A stretch of 64,000 nt of DNA from Dyadobacter flavalbus. GTDB taxonomy: Bacteria; Bacteroidota; Bacteroidia; Cytophagales; Spirosomataceae. The translations under genes were made by a program, and so were the position numbers. This document shows positions 26,761-35,321 of the stretch, piece after piece; the first letter of the stretch is position 1; every line of letters starts with the position of its first letter. Under the pieces are notes generated by a model, which saw nothing but the letters and a program-made list of their open reading frames with translations, had not been told where the DNA came from and ran no database searches. Location: the NCBI RefSeq assembly GCF_006149045.1, contig NZ_VBSN01000016.1:62001-126000 (forward strand), read 5' to 3'.

Positions 26761-26791
26761 TTGTTTATACGATTATTTTCGTAGATCTTTG
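26761..26791 (+). promoter_or_regulatory. Promoter of the blaI-blaR1-like operon
   Basis: TTG at 26761-26763 and GATCTTTG at 26784-26791 (seven of eight positions of TAnnTTTG) are 20 bases apart, the normal Bacteroidota spacing. Transcription would start near 26798, leaving a leader of about 24 bases. Operator O2 fills the spacer and O3 covers the start point. Confidence 0.65.
26768..26783. promoter_or_regulatory. BlaI-type operator O2
   Basis: Perfect dyad TACGATTATTTTCGTA, 31 bases after O1, lying exactly between the -33 and -7 boxes, so a bound repressor would exclude RNA polymerase. Confidence 0.78.
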
Positions 26792-26792
26792 G

Positions 26793-26808
26793 TACGAAGA
26801 TCATCGTA
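26793..26808. promoter_or_regulatory. BlaI-type operator O3
   Basis: Perfect dyad TACGAAGATCATCGTA, 25 bases after O2 and covering the presumed transcription start. It ends 13 bases before the start codon. Confidence 0.78.
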
Positions 26809-26821
26809 TAAAGCTAATTTT

Positions 26822-27202
26822 ATGTATATCAAGCCGACAGAATCCGAACTGGAAATCCTGAACTACTTGTGGCAAGCCGGTCCAAGTACAGTAAGAGCTG
26901 TGCATGACGCACTGGCAGCTACAAAAGACGTAGGTTATACCACAACCCTGAAATTAATGCAGATTATGCATGATAAGGGTTTGCTATACCGGACAGAAAA
27001 CGGCCGGTCACACATTTACGTAGCACTCCTTGGCCAGGAAGAAACGCAGCAGAACCTTTTAGGCAAAATGGTAGAAACTGTTTTTCAGGGTTCTGCGGCG
27101 CAAATGGTTATGCAGGCACTTGGAAACCATGCCACTTCCAAGGAAGAATTAGACGAAATCCGTGAATTGCTCAATAACCTGGAAAATAACCGTAAGTCAT
27201 GA
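26822..27202 (+). CDS. BlaI/MecI/CopY family transcriptional repressor
   Basis: 126 residues from ATG 26822. A longer frame from 26789 would start inside operator O2/O3 and is rejected. The winged helix is clear: PTESELEILNYLWQAGPSTVRAVHDAL then GYTTTLKLMQIMHDKGLLYR and NGRSHIYVAL, typical of BlaI, with the C-terminal dimerisation helices (TSKEELDEIRELLNNLE). BlaI dimers bind dyads at their own promoter and are released when cleaved after a BlaR1-type signal. Three matching dyads lie upstream and the next gene encodes the membrane protease partner, overlapping by four bases. Confidence 0.93.
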   Translation: MYIKPTESELEILNYLWQAGPSTVRAVHDALAATKDVGYTTTLKLMQIMHDKGLLYRTENGRSHIYVALLGQEETQQNLLGKMVETVFQGSAAQMVMQALGNHATSKEELDEIRELLNNLENNRKS

Positions 27203-29034
27203 AAATTATTTCTAGTTTACTTTCAGATTCTGTTGTGTCTGCTTTTGGCTGGACGCTTGTGCATTCCGTGTGGCAGGGAACACTGCTGATGATTGTAGCC
27301 GCAGTTGTTTTTTACTTCTCCAAAAGATTTTCTGCGCATGCCCGTTATATAACCGGCGTTTCTTTCTTGCTTGCTCAGCTGATTGCTTCCGGAATTACGT
27401 TTGGTTATTATAATTTAAAGTCATCTCCTACCCTGCTGACTGAAAATTTATTAAAAAATGATGTTTCACTGAATTCTGCTGCTGCTTTAAAATCAATTGC
27501 GCATGACCTTCCGGTTACTTTCAAATTTCAGTTGTGGCTTTCGGCTCATTTGCATGAGCTTGTAATCTGCTGGCTGATCGGCGCAGGCATATTGTTACTC
27601 AGATTTGCCGGCGGCTGGATTTTTACCGAAAGATTACGCTCTCAGGCCAACATCATTATGGATAAAGAGTGGCGCGCACGTTTTGGCATTATTACAGCCA
27701 AAATGAACATTTCCCAGATTATTGAATTTAAAGAATCAGCCAGAATCCTGACGCCCATGGTAATCGGTGCATTTAACCCGGTCGTTCTGATTCCGATCGG
27801 ATTGCTTACCGGATTTTCTACTGCGCAGGTGGAAGCCATTCTGGCGCACGAACTTGCACACATACGCAGAAATGATTATCTGATTAACTTGATGCAGTCG
27901 TTTGTGGAGGTTATTTTCTTTTTTCATCCGGCCATCTGGTGGCTTTCCGATCGTATCCGGATGGAACGCGAGCATTGCTGCGATGACATTGCACTCCGTG
28001 TCTGCGGTGATAAAATGTCGCTTGCACATGCACTTGTAAAAGTAGCCGAATGGCAGTCTTCGCCGGAACTTGCGATGGCATTTGCATCTAAAAAACCATT
28101 GCTTTTGCAGCGTATACAAAGGGTACTTGGCGTAAAACCCAAATCCACAGGAAACATCATAAACCTGCCTGTAATCCTGTTGGCTGCCGGAATGATCGCA
28201 GGATTGTCTGTGTATGCAGTTGCCCAGAAAACAGAAAATAAGGAAAAAGAAAAAGCGGCAAAGCCTGTTTTACAAAAACAATCCGTTTCAATGGAGGAAG
28301 ATGTGGATGAAGAAGAAGTAGCCGAGGTGAATGAAGAACCGGAAGAAGTTGAAATAGAAACACCCGAAGAAATAGACATTGACTTTGATCTTTCCGAATT
28401 CTCGTTCGATTTTGACAACGATTCGCTGAATCAGAAAATGAATGAATTCCATCGCCGAATGCAGGCGCTTCAATCCGAAATGGAGCCTTTTCACCGCAGA
28501 ATGGAAGACTTGAATCTTGAAATGGAAAAGCAGCGCTTTGAGGTGGAAAGATTTGAAAGGGAAGTACAAAAGATTGAATGGAAAAAACAGCGTGCAGCAG
28601 AAGCAAGGTCTGAACTGATGGAAAAACGGTCTGCTGTGTTTGAAAATAATTCCGAATCCGGAAAAGCAAAATTAAACGAAGCTGATCTGGAAAAGCAACT
28701 TGCGGACTTTGAACAACAGATTAAAGTTCATGAGCAAAACATAGCAGAACTGAATTCGCAAATTTCGGCCAGCCGCAAAGAAGCCCTGAAAGCAGAAGAG
28801 CCATTGCACAAGCTAGAAAGGGAAATGCAAGAAATAAACGGCAAGATGGAAGAAATCAGCCGCAGAATGGAACTGGAATCACGCGAAATGGAAATGCTTG
28901 AAATGGCCTTTGCTCCAAAGCCGCCCAGACCGCCAAAACCCGCCCGCGCACCGCAGGCAAAAGTGAAGAAAGCACCAAGACCGGCTCCGGCACCCGTTTC
29001 GCCGACGCCTCCGTCGGCACCGCCCGTCAGATAA
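27199..29034 (+). CDS. BlaR1/MecR1-like M56 membrane metallopeptidase with coiled-coil tail
   Basis: A 611-residue protein. Membrane helices occupy residues about 10-70 and 115-145. The M56 zinc protease signature HELAH is at 217-221, followed by the EREHCCDDIAL segment near 257-267 that carries another zinc ligand, and a further helix near 325-345. The penicillin-binding sensor domain of true BlaR1 is absent. Instead there is an acidic stretch (345-390, many Glu), a long Glu/Met/Arg coiled coil (about 400-570) and a Pro/Ala tail (580-611). It probably senses an envelope signal and cleaves the BlaI-like repressor, but the ligand is not a beta-lactam on this evidence. Confidence 0.88.
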   Translation: MKIISSLLSDSVVSAFGWTLVHSVWQGTLLMIVAAVVFYFSKRFSAHARYITGVSFLLAQLIASGITFGYYNLKSSPTLLTENLLKNDVSLNSAAALKSIAHDLPVTFKFQLWLSAHLHELVICWLIGAGILLLRFAGGWIFTERLRSQANIIMDKEWRARFGIITAKMNISQIIEFKESARILTPMVIGAFNPVVLIPIGLLTGFSTAQVEAILAHELAHIRRNDYLINLMQSFVEVIFFFHPAIWWLSDRIRMEREHCCDDIALRVCGDKMSLAHALVKVAEWQSSPELAMAFASKKPLLLQRIQRVLGVKPKSTGNIINLPVILLAAGMIAGLSVYAVAQKTENKEKEKAAKPVLQKQSVSMEEDVDEEEVAEVNEEPEEVEIETPEEIDIDFDLSEFSFDFDNDSLNQKMNEFHRRMQALQSEMEPFHRRMEDLNLEMEKQRFEVERFEREVQKIEWKKQRAAEARSELMEKRSAVFENNSESGKAKLNEADLEKQLADFEQQIKVHEQNIAELNSQISASRKEALKAEEPLHKLEREMQEINGKMEEISRRMELESREMEMLEMAFAPKPPRPPKPARAPQAKVKKAPRPAPAPVSPTPPSAPPVR

Positions 29035-29042
29035 ATTTTAAA

Positions 29043-29081
29043 CAAAAAAGCAGGCTGCAATAAATACAGCCTGCTTTTTTG
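29043..29081. terminator. Bidirectional terminator between the blaR1-like gene and the flavin reductase
   Basis: AAAAAAGCAGGCTG (29044-29057) pairs with CAGCCTGCTTTTTT (29067-29080), with A/T runs that serve both convergent genes. Confidence 0.92.
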
Positions 29082-29096
29082 TTTCATTTGATCTTT

Positions 29097-30161
29097 CTAT
29101 TCAACTTCAATAATCACGTCGTCGCTCATCGGATGCGAAACGCACGTCAGTATAAATCCTTCATTCAGCTCTGCTTCCGAAAGCGCATCTTCTTCGTCCA
29201 GGTGCACTTTTCCGGACACGCATCGGCCGAGGCAAGCCGTACACATGCCGGCCTGGCAGGAATAAGGCAAGTCAATGTCCATATTCAATGCCGCTTCCAG
29301 AACGGTTTCATGCGGTTTTACAGGCAGCTTGTACTCTGCACCTTCATAAAACAACGTGATTTCTCTTGTTTTCAGCGAACTTTCTTCTTCCACAATCACC
29401 TCTCCCGGATGTGCAGCGGTAACGGTAAGAAAACTTTCTTTTCTGATTTTGGAATCGGGAACGGCAAGAATGGACAACGCCCTGTGTGCTTCTTCCATCA
29501 TATCTTCCGGCCCGCAAACGAAAAACTCGGCTTGTGTTTTATCCAGCTCCGGCATGCCTTCCATGATTTTCAGCAAATGGCTTTTGTTCAAACGGCCTTT
29601 TTCCCCGTTCCATGCTTCTGACGGCTGGCTGAGCGTATGTACAACTTTCAGCCGTTTGCCATATTTGGCTTCCAGCGCAGCAATTTTATTTTTAAAAATG
29701 ATACTTTCTTCATTACGGCTTCCATAAATGAGAAAAACCTCACTTTCGGGTTCCACCATCAGAATGGATTTTAATATAGAAAACAAAGGAGTTATGCCGC
29801 TTCCCGCACCGATGAATACAACCTGCCGCGTCTGATCGTCAGCCTGTTTCGGGAAAAATGTGCCCATGGGTTCCATGGCCTCCAGCACGTCTCCTTCCTT
29901 AACCGTATCCAGAAGCAGATTGGATGCATAGCCGCCGGGAACCCGTTTGATCGTGATTGCCAGCGAAACATCCGTATACGGAGAACTCGACATGGAATAC
30001 GAACGCCTGATTTTCTTGTCATCCTGAGGCAGCAGCAACGTCAGGAATTGTCCGGGCCGGTATGCAACGACTTCATTGAGCGGATGCCAGAAGTGGATGG
30101 TCGAAGCTTCTTCCGTTTCTTTTTCAATTTCCTTTACTTTCAAAAAATAATACTTGCTCAT
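29097..30161 (-). CDS. Ferredoxin-NADP reductase-type flavoprotein with C-terminal 2Fe-2S domain
   Basis: 354 residues in the order FAD domain, NAD(P) domain, plant-type ferredoxin, as in PaaE/HmpX-like reductases. FAD: RRSYSMSSSP at 52-61 and GGYASNLL. NAD(P): FIGAGSGITPLFSIL at 116-130 and FFVCGPEDMM at 213-222. Ferredoxin: cysteines at about 302, 307, 310 and 340 in the CxxxxCxxC...C arrangement. It passes electrons from NADPH to a partner oxygenase. No paaABCD genes are near, so the partner is unknown, and the paaE name is not applied. A short AGCT-rich repeat lies directly upstream of its start. Confidence 0.9.
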   Translation of the reverse strand: MSKYYFLKVKEIEKETEEASTIHFWHPLNEVVAYRPGQFLTLLLPQDDKKIRRSYSMSSSPYTDVSLAITIKRVPGGYASNLLLDTVKEGDVLEAMEPMGTFFPKQADDQTRQVVFIGAGSGITPLFSILKSILMVEPESEVFLIYGSRNEESIIFKNKIAALEAKYGKRLKVVHTLSQPSEAWNGEKGRLNKSHLLKIMEGMPELDKTQAEFFVCGPEDMMEEAHRALSILAVPDSKIRKESFLTVTAAHPGEVIVEEESSLKTREITLFYEGAEYKLPVKPHETVLEAALNMDIDLPYSCQAGMCTACLGRCVSGKVHLDEEDALSEAELNEGFILTCVSHPMSDDVIIEVE

Positions 30162-30191
30162 GTTTAGCTGTTAGCTTTTAGCGATTAGCTT
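30162..30191. repeat. AGCTGTTAGCTTTTAGC-type short repeat
   Basis: TTTAGCTGTTAGCTTTTAGC followed by GATTAGCTT, directly upstream of the flavin reductase start codon. Complement of the word family at 2526 and 45121. Confidence 0.55.
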
Positions 30192-30236
30192 CAATGTATT
30201 GACTTTAACCGGAAAATTTCAATAGTTATAGAACAC

Positions 30237-30270
30237 AAAAGCCTCACAGGTAACACCTATGAGGCTTTTA
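30237..30270 (-). terminator. Terminator of the aspartate aminotransferase-type gene
   Basis: AAAAGCCTCA (30237-30246) pairs with TGAGGCTTTT (30260-30269); it lies 17 bases beyond the stop at 30286 on the minus strand. Confidence 0.85.
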
Positions 30271-30285
30271 AGATTTCAAAACGGA

Positions 30286-31515
30286 TTATTTTAAAGTTGC
30301 AACGGCATCTTTAATGCGCTGAACCGCTTCTACAAGTGCTTCATCGGCAGCGGCTGTTGAAATACGGATACAGTTTGGGGCACCGAAGCCGGAACCTGCC
30401 ACGGTGGAAACGTATGAATTATTGAGCAGCCAGTTTGAAAAATCGTCAGAGTTGCTGATAACCGTTGTTCCGTCCGATTTTCCGAAATAATAACTTACGT
30501 CCGGGAAAGCATAAAATGCGCCTTGCGGAACATTGACTTTAAATCCGGGGATTTCTTTTAACAAACCGATCACCAGATCCCGGCGGCGCTGATATGCTTT
30601 TGCCATTTCAATGGAAGGCTCCATCGGTCCGTTGAAAGCTGCGGTTGCAGCTTTCTGTGCAATGGAATTGGTACCGGAAGTAACTTGTCCCTGCAATTTT
30701 TCGACCCCATCGGAAATCCATTTCGCTGCTGCCGTAAAGCCTATGCGCCAGCCCGTCATGGCAAAACCTTTTGCAACGCCGTTAACCGTGATGACACGGT
30801 CTTTCAGTGCCGGAATAGATCCGATGCTGAAATGGCCTTCGTCTGTAAAGTTGATATATTCATAAATTTCATCAGCCAGAATGTAAACATCTTCATGCTT
30901 TTCCAGTACAGCAGCGATTTCCCTGAGCTCTTTTTCGGAATAAACGGCGCCGGTCGGATTATTGGGCGAAGCATACATGACGATTTTGGTACGCGGCGTA
31001 ATGGCTGCTTCCAGCTGGGCGGCCGTTACTTTAAAATCATTTTCAAAAGCGCCGTCAATAATAACCGATTTTCCTTCTGCCAGTTTCACCATTTCGGAAT
31101 AACTTACCCAGTATGGCGCAAAAATGATTACTTCATCGCCCGGATTGACCAGCACCTGGATTACATTGGCCAGAGAATGTTTGGCACCCGTTGAAACCAC
31201 GATATTTTCCGGTTTCCAGTCTATATTATTATCACGTTGCAGCTTGTCAGCAATGGCCTTTCGCAGATCAGGATATCCTGCTACCGGCGAATAACCGTGG
31301 AAGCCATCATCAATGGCTTTTTTTGCGGCCTCACAAATCTGTGCAGGCGTTTTAAAGTCCGGCTCTCCCACGCTCAGACTGATTACTCTATGGCCTTTTG
31401 CGGCCAGTTCACGGGCCATTTTGGTCATCGCCAGCGTCGAAGATTCTTCGAGGGCGTTGATGCGGTCGGCCAACAACCGGGACTCCACCTGTGTTTGCTC
31501 TGCTACTGCGGACAT
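30286..31515 (-). CDS. Class I aminotransferase, aspartate aminotransferase type
   Basis: 409 residues from ATG 31515. The frame is open to 31611 but that extension is not typical and would give an odd leader. Fold-type I PLP enzyme: ISLSVGEPDFKTP near 45, GAKHSLANVIQVLVNPGDEV near 105, YASPNNPTGAVYSEKEL near 175, the aspartate of YILADEIYEYI near 210, and the Schiff-base lysine in VNGVAKGFAMTGWRIGF near 245, with the substrate Arg in the C-terminal CIRISTA segment. It belongs to the AspC/AAT I-gamma group that makes aspartate or related amino acids; a prephenate-aminotransferase role is also possible in this subgroup. Confidence 0.92.
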   Translation of the reverse strand: MSAVAEQTQVESRLLADRINALEESSTLAMTKMARELAAKGHRVISLSVGEPDFKTPAQICEAAKKAIDDGFHGYSPVAGYPDLRKAIADKLQRDNNIDWKPENIVVSTGAKHSLANVIQVLVNPGDEVIIFAPYWVSYSEMVKLAEGKSVIIDGAFENDFKVTAAQLEAAITPRTKIVMYASPNNPTGAVYSEKELREIAAVLEKHEDVYILADEIYEYINFTDEGHFSIGSIPALKDRVITVNGVAKGFAMTGWRIGFTAAAKWISDGVEKLQGQVTSGTNSIAQKAATAAFNGPMEPSIEMAKAYQRRRDLVIGLLKEIPGFKVNVPQGAFYAFPDVSYYFGKSDGTTVISNSDDFSNWLLNNSYVSTVAGSGFGAPNCIRISTAAADEALVEAVQRIKDAVATLK

Positions 31516-31718
31516 TGCAATGATAATTAAGTTAAAGAAGGTACTGCAATCTGTGTCAACAAATTGCCCGCAAAGGTATGGGTTTTTTAGAAGTTGCGCT
31601 GTGATATACAAAGAAAGATTTAGGAAATACCCATTGTGACCAAACAGCAGAAACGGAGTATTATATTATTATACTACCCGAATAACATTATTGATTATAC
31701 CTATTTATCAACAATACG

Positions 31719-33245
31719 ATGGAATCAATCATAACAATTGAAGAAATACAGTTACTGATCAACATTCCGGAAAACCTGCATGAAACGTTTCTGCGCGTTG
31801 CCAACGGACTGCATCAGCGGGCCAAGCAGCCAAAGGAAAAAGTATTGCAGCAACTGGTCCGGATGATGGAAAATCCTAAAAAGTACGCTTTTTCAAAAAA
31901 CAAGCTGACAAATCTTGCCAAAACGGTTTTTGAGTCCCGGAAAAACGGTGTGGAAATTTCACTGACTGAAACCGGACGTGAATTCCTTGTGAATGAAGAG
32001 GCCGTCATGACGCTGGATCAGGATAACGGACAAATCACAAAGCAGTTTGATCTGCGCGAAGACAAGTTGCATTATGCCGTTTACGGAAAGGAACATATTG
32101 AAGAAGGCGCTTTGGCACAGATGGAAACGGCTGTAAGTCTGCCCATTTCCAGAGCAGGCGCTCTGATGCCCGATGCGCATCAGGGTTACGGACTTCCCAT
32201 TGGCGGCGTGCTGGCAACAGAGCATGATAAAGTGATTCCGTATGCCGTGGGTGTGGATATTGCATGCCGTATGTGCATGTCTGTTTTCGACTTGCCGGCC
32301 AATTACCTGAAACGGGAACCACATTTGCTGAAAAAGGTTTTGCTAGAAAATACAAAGTTCGGTATGGGCGGAGAAACAGGCCGCAAGTACGACGACAGCG
32401 TAATGGACCGTCCGGAATGGAAAGCCACAAAGCTGATCAGCAGCCTGAAAGACAAGGCATACCGCCAGCTTGGCTCTTCGGGAACCGGAAATCATTTTGT
32501 GGAATGGGGAATTGTGGAAGTGCTGGAAGAAGATGATTTGCTGGACTTGCCGAAAGGTGCATACATGGCCTTGCTTTCTCATTCGGGCTCGCGCGGACTG
32601 GGCGCCAATATTGCCAATTATTATTCCAAACTGGCCATGCAGAAAACAAAACTGCCAAAGCAGGCCGCGCACCTGGCATGGCTCGACCTGAACACGCAGG
32701 AAGGACAGGAATACTGGATCGGAATGAATCTTGCTGGCGAATATGCGTCCGCAAACCATCACGAAATTCACTACAAAATTGCCAAAGAGCTCAGGGAAAA
32801 GCCTTTAAAGATGATTGAGAATCACCATAATTTTGCGTGGAAAGAGCAGCTTGCCGACGGTACCGAGGTGATTGTTCACCGCAAAGGCGCAACGCCGGCC
32901 GGAATTGACGATCTTGGCATTATACCGGGTTCCATGAGCCAGCCGGGCTATGTTATCAGAGGAAAAGGAAATGCCGAGGCACTGAATTCGGCATCGCACG
33001 GCGCCGGAAGACTGATGTCGCGTTCAAAAGCGCTGAGTTCAGTTACGCAGAGCCAGATGAATAAAGTTCTGGAAGAGGCCGGCATTCAACTTACAGGCGG
33101 AGATCTGGACGAATCGCCGATGGCTTACAAGAACATTGAAGATGTCATTGCTGCCCAGTCCGAACTGGTTACAGTACTGGCACGTTTTTCACCAAAAATC
33201 GTAAGAATGGCAGATGCAAACCGGAAGGAAGGAAGAGAGGATTAG
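31719..33245 (+). CDS. rtcB: RtcB family RNA ligase
   Basis: A 508-residue RtcB, which joins 2',3'-cyclic phosphate (or 3'-phosphate) and 5'-OH RNA ends using GTP and manganese. Signatures: MPDAHQGYGLPIGGVLAT near 150, VGVDIACRMCM near 187 (metal cysteine in DIAC), GTGNHFVEWG near 255 (His and Asn ligands), LLSHSGSRGLG near 288, and the guanylylated histidine in ASHGAGRLMSRSKA near 430. It has an N-terminal extension of about 120 residues, longer than E. coli RtcB, as in the long RtcB group. No archease or RtcA gene is adjacent; a PIN toxin module starts 37 bases downstream on the same strand. Confidence 0.96.
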   Translation: MESIITIEEIQLLINIPENLHETFLRVANGLHQRAKQPKEKVLQQLVRMMENPKKYAFSKNKLTNLAKTVFESRKNGVEISLTETGREFLVNEEAVMTLDQDNGQITKQFDLREDKLHYAVYGKEHIEEGALAQMETAVSLPISRAGALMPDAHQGYGLPIGGVLATEHDKVIPYAVGVDIACRMCMSVFDLPANYLKREPHLLKKVLLENTKFGMGGETGRKYDDSVMDRPEWKATKLISSLKDKAYRQLGSSGTGNHFVEWGIVEVLEEDDLLDLPKGAYMALLSHSGSRGLGANIANYYSKLAMQKTKLPKQAAHLAWLDLNTQEGQEYWIGMNLAGEYASANHHEIHYKIAKELREKPLKMIENHHNFAWKEQLADGTEVIVHRKGATPAGIDDLGIIPGSMSQPGYVIRGKGNAEALNSASHGAGRLMSRSKALSSVTQSQMNKVLEEAGIQLTGGDLDESPMAYKNIEDVIAAQSELVTVLARFSPKIVRMADANRKEGRED

Positions 33246-33282
33246 TAAACAGATTTCATTAAATTTGAAAAAAGACAACATT

Positions 33283-33501
33283 ATGAATGCATTAAGGCTG
33301 ATTGAAAAGCCGGAAAACAGAGAACTCAGGATTTCTCTTCCGGAATATTTTAATGATGACTTAGTAGAAGTTATCGTTTTATCGATAGACAGAAGTAATT
33401 CAAACACAACAGAATCAAGACTCAGCATTGCTCATAATTACTTGAATCAATCAAAAAAATCTTCGTTTGATTTAAGTAAATTTGATGCACATGAACAGTA
33501 A
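33283..33501 (+). CDS. Putative antitoxin of a PIN-domain module
   Basis: 72 residues from ATG 33283 (an upstream frame from 33214 lies inside the rtcB end and is rejected). Acidic/basic mixed small protein: ELRISLPEYFNDDLVEVIVLSI near residue 16-37 forms a strand-rich N-terminal part, and the C-terminus (SKKSSFDLSKFDAHEQ) is a typical unstructured toxin-binding tail. Its end overlaps the PIN gene start, the usual antitoxin-toxin coupling. Family not identified. It may now be an antitoxin without an active toxin. Confidence 0.72.
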   Translation: MNALRLIEKPENRELRISLPEYFNDDLVEVIVLSIDRSNSNTTESRLSIAHNYLNQSKKSSFDLSKFDAHEQ

Positions 33502-33961
33502 AAAGCGGAAGATTTTTATTGACAGTTCAATTTTGGTAGAATTCAAAAAGCAATCTAAAACAGAGTTGTTACTTGAATTAATTTCGAATACAGATACTGA
33601 GTTAGTTATTAATTCCATTGTGTTAAGTGAATACACCTTTTATCTTTTGGCCATTGAAGGGGAAAAGGCACCAAGAACTACAAAGGAAAACAAAGAAATT
33701 TAAGGTATTTTATCAAAGGATCAGCCACATCAGTTTCTTTCTTTATTTATAGTCCTTCAAAATGGAAATGACGTTGTTCCGGTATTTTTAGAGATGATGG
33801 CCAAGTATAACCTTCTGCCAAATGATGCCTTAATACTTGCCAGCTGCAAACTGAATAATATTAAAATGCTGGCGTCCTTTGATGAAAACGACTTTACAAT
33901 TGCATGTGCAGGTGAAAATATCAAGCTTGTTCAATCGGTTGCTGATCTTTCCATAACTTAA
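33485..33961 (+). pseudogene. PIN-domain toxin gene split by an in-frame stop
   Basis: The frame starts at 33485 (or ATG 33491) and stops at TAA 33701-33703. The same frame then continues without interruption to TAA 33959-33961. Joined, it gives about 158 codons with all four PIN acidic residues: IFIDSSILVEF and VLSEYTF before the stop, LPNDALILASC and LASFDENDF after it. This matches a VapC-like ribonuclease of normal length, so the stop is probably a recent nonsense mutation (or a sequencing error) rather than the natural end. The intact antitoxin-like gene overlaps its start. Confidence 0.85.
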
Positions 33962-33964
33962 TTC

Positions 33965-35206
33965 TCAAAACACTTCACCCAAACTTACAAACAACCCTCT
34001 TGAACCTTTGGCGCCAAAGCCGTAATCAATGGCTGCGTTGGCTCTGGATTTCTTATTTACTTTGATCCGCAGGCCCAATCCGCCGCCGGGAGCTACTTTG
34101 GTAAAGTTGTTTGACGGATAATCAGATACGCTCTGTGCATTGCCGAAAACTACGCCGCCCAGCAGGCCGTTCCTTGTAATGGCAAAGCGGTATTCCGATT
34201 CGAGATACAAAAGGTTGAGACTTCGGAAACGGCCCTGAATGTACCCGCGCCCCAGATTGTTCGTCGGGTCCCAGCCTGTGCTTGGCAAATCAAGGTATGG
34301 CGGTTTGCCGCTTACGGTAAGCCAGTTATAATTCCAGAAAGCCAGTGTATTCTGGCTTCCCGCCGGAAGATTAATGTATTTACGAATGTCTACAATTAAC
34401 GATTGCCAGTTACTCGTACTTTTCAGGCGTTTCATATTGGACCGGAATTGTATACTGGTATAAAACCCCTTTTCCGGATTAATGGAGTTTTTTCTGCTGT
34501 CGTACAGAAATGTAGCAACGGGGCCGGCAGAAACAGAAGTAGGCGGCAGACCGTATTCCTGAACATCTGCATTTTTATCCTGCTCTTTGATATTCCACCT
34601 CCGGTCAAACAAATATCCGATGCCGATGAAAAATGATGTACCGATTTCTTTAAGTACCGACTGATGCAGACGAAGATGTGAATAATCAATTTTGCTCGCA
34701 TTGCTTATTTCTGTATTCGGGCCAAGTCCGTAAGTATCCTGCGGATATTTGAAAAAACGCCAGTCGATCAGGATATTGTAATTGTTGTTTTTTGTCCAGA
34801 TATTGGCTTGTAAAGGAACGGTAATCTGTTTGTACTGTGTATAAATGAAATTGGTTGTGATACTGGAAATCCGGGTGGTCTTTGGATTACTGGAATAAAA
34901 AGCACTGTTTACATTGATGGATCCGATAAAGCCGGAAGACAGTGTATACCCGAACGCTGGAATGATGGAAAACAAAAGTTTTCCCGTTTTTACGGTGGTA
35001 TCTACTTTGGCAGGACTTTGCTTTTCCTTTTTCTTAAGCTGGCGAAGCACATCCATAATGTCTTTTTGTACCACAACTTTCGCAACGGAATCTGCATTGT
35101 CCTGAACTGTGTTTTCATTTGCCTGAAAAGGACGGCAATATGCATTCAGGCCTGTGATTATCAGGTAAAATATAGAGGTCAATATGCCTGTAATCCTGAG
35201 GTTCAA
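33965..35206 (-). CDS. Outer membrane beta-barrel protein (BamA/surface antigen-like)
   Basis: A 413-residue protein with a signal sequence (ILTSIFYLIITGLNAYC). After a charged linker (VLRQLKKKEKQSP) comes a beta-barrel of about 330 residues with alternating pattern, including LLFSIIPAFGYTLSSGFIGSI near 85 and FLYDSRKNSINPEKGFYTSI near 240, the latter a bacterial surface antigen/Omp85-type strand signature. It ends GSRGLFVSLGEVF with a terminal aromatic. There are no POTRA domains, so it is a BamA-like barrel without the chaperone arm. Function unknown. Its stop (33965) is four bases from the end of the convergent broken PIN gene. Confidence 0.82.
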   Translation of the reverse strand: MNLRITGILTSIFYLIITGLNAYCRPFQANENTVQDNADSVAKVVVQKDIMDVLRQLKKKEKQSPAKVDTTVKTGKLLFSIIPAFGYTLSSGFIGSINVNSAFYSSNPKTTRISSITTNFIYTQYKQITVPLQANIWTKNNNYNILIDWRFFKYPQDTYGLGPNTEISNASKIDYSHLRLHQSVLKEIGTSFFIGIGYLFDRRWNIKEQDKNADVQEYGLPPTSVSAGPVATFLYDSRKNSINPEKGFYTSIQFRSNMKRLKSTSNWQSLIVDIRKYINLPAGSQNTLAFWNYNWLTVSGKPPYLDLPSTGWDPTNNLGRGYIQGRFRSLNLLYLESEYRFAITRNGLLGGVVFGNAQSVSDYPSNNFTKVAPGGGLGLRIKVNKKSRANAAIDYGFGAKGSRGLFVSLGEVF

Positions 35207-35268
35207 GGGCGCTGTGTTTTCTGGTTCATATGAGTAAATATTTTTATACTAAAATGATACCTGAACAC

Positions 35269-35310
35269 AAAAAAGCTGCCGGCTTCGTGAAGAAACCGGC
35301 AGCTTTTATA
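35269..35310 (-). terminator. Terminator of icd
   Basis: AAAAGCTGCCGG (35271-35282) pairs with CCGGCAGCTTTT (35296-35307), just past the icd stop. Confidence 0.88.
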
Positions 35311-35321
35311 TTTTATCCTGA

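Noticed and set aside
26789..26821. Earlier start for the BlaI-like repressor
   Set aside because: It would lie inside operator O3 and the presumed promoter; the protein from 26822 starts exactly where the family does.
31516..31611. N-terminal extension of the aspartate aminotransferase-type protein
   Set aside because: Family members begin near the ATG at 31515; the extra 32 residues overlap the expected promoter region.
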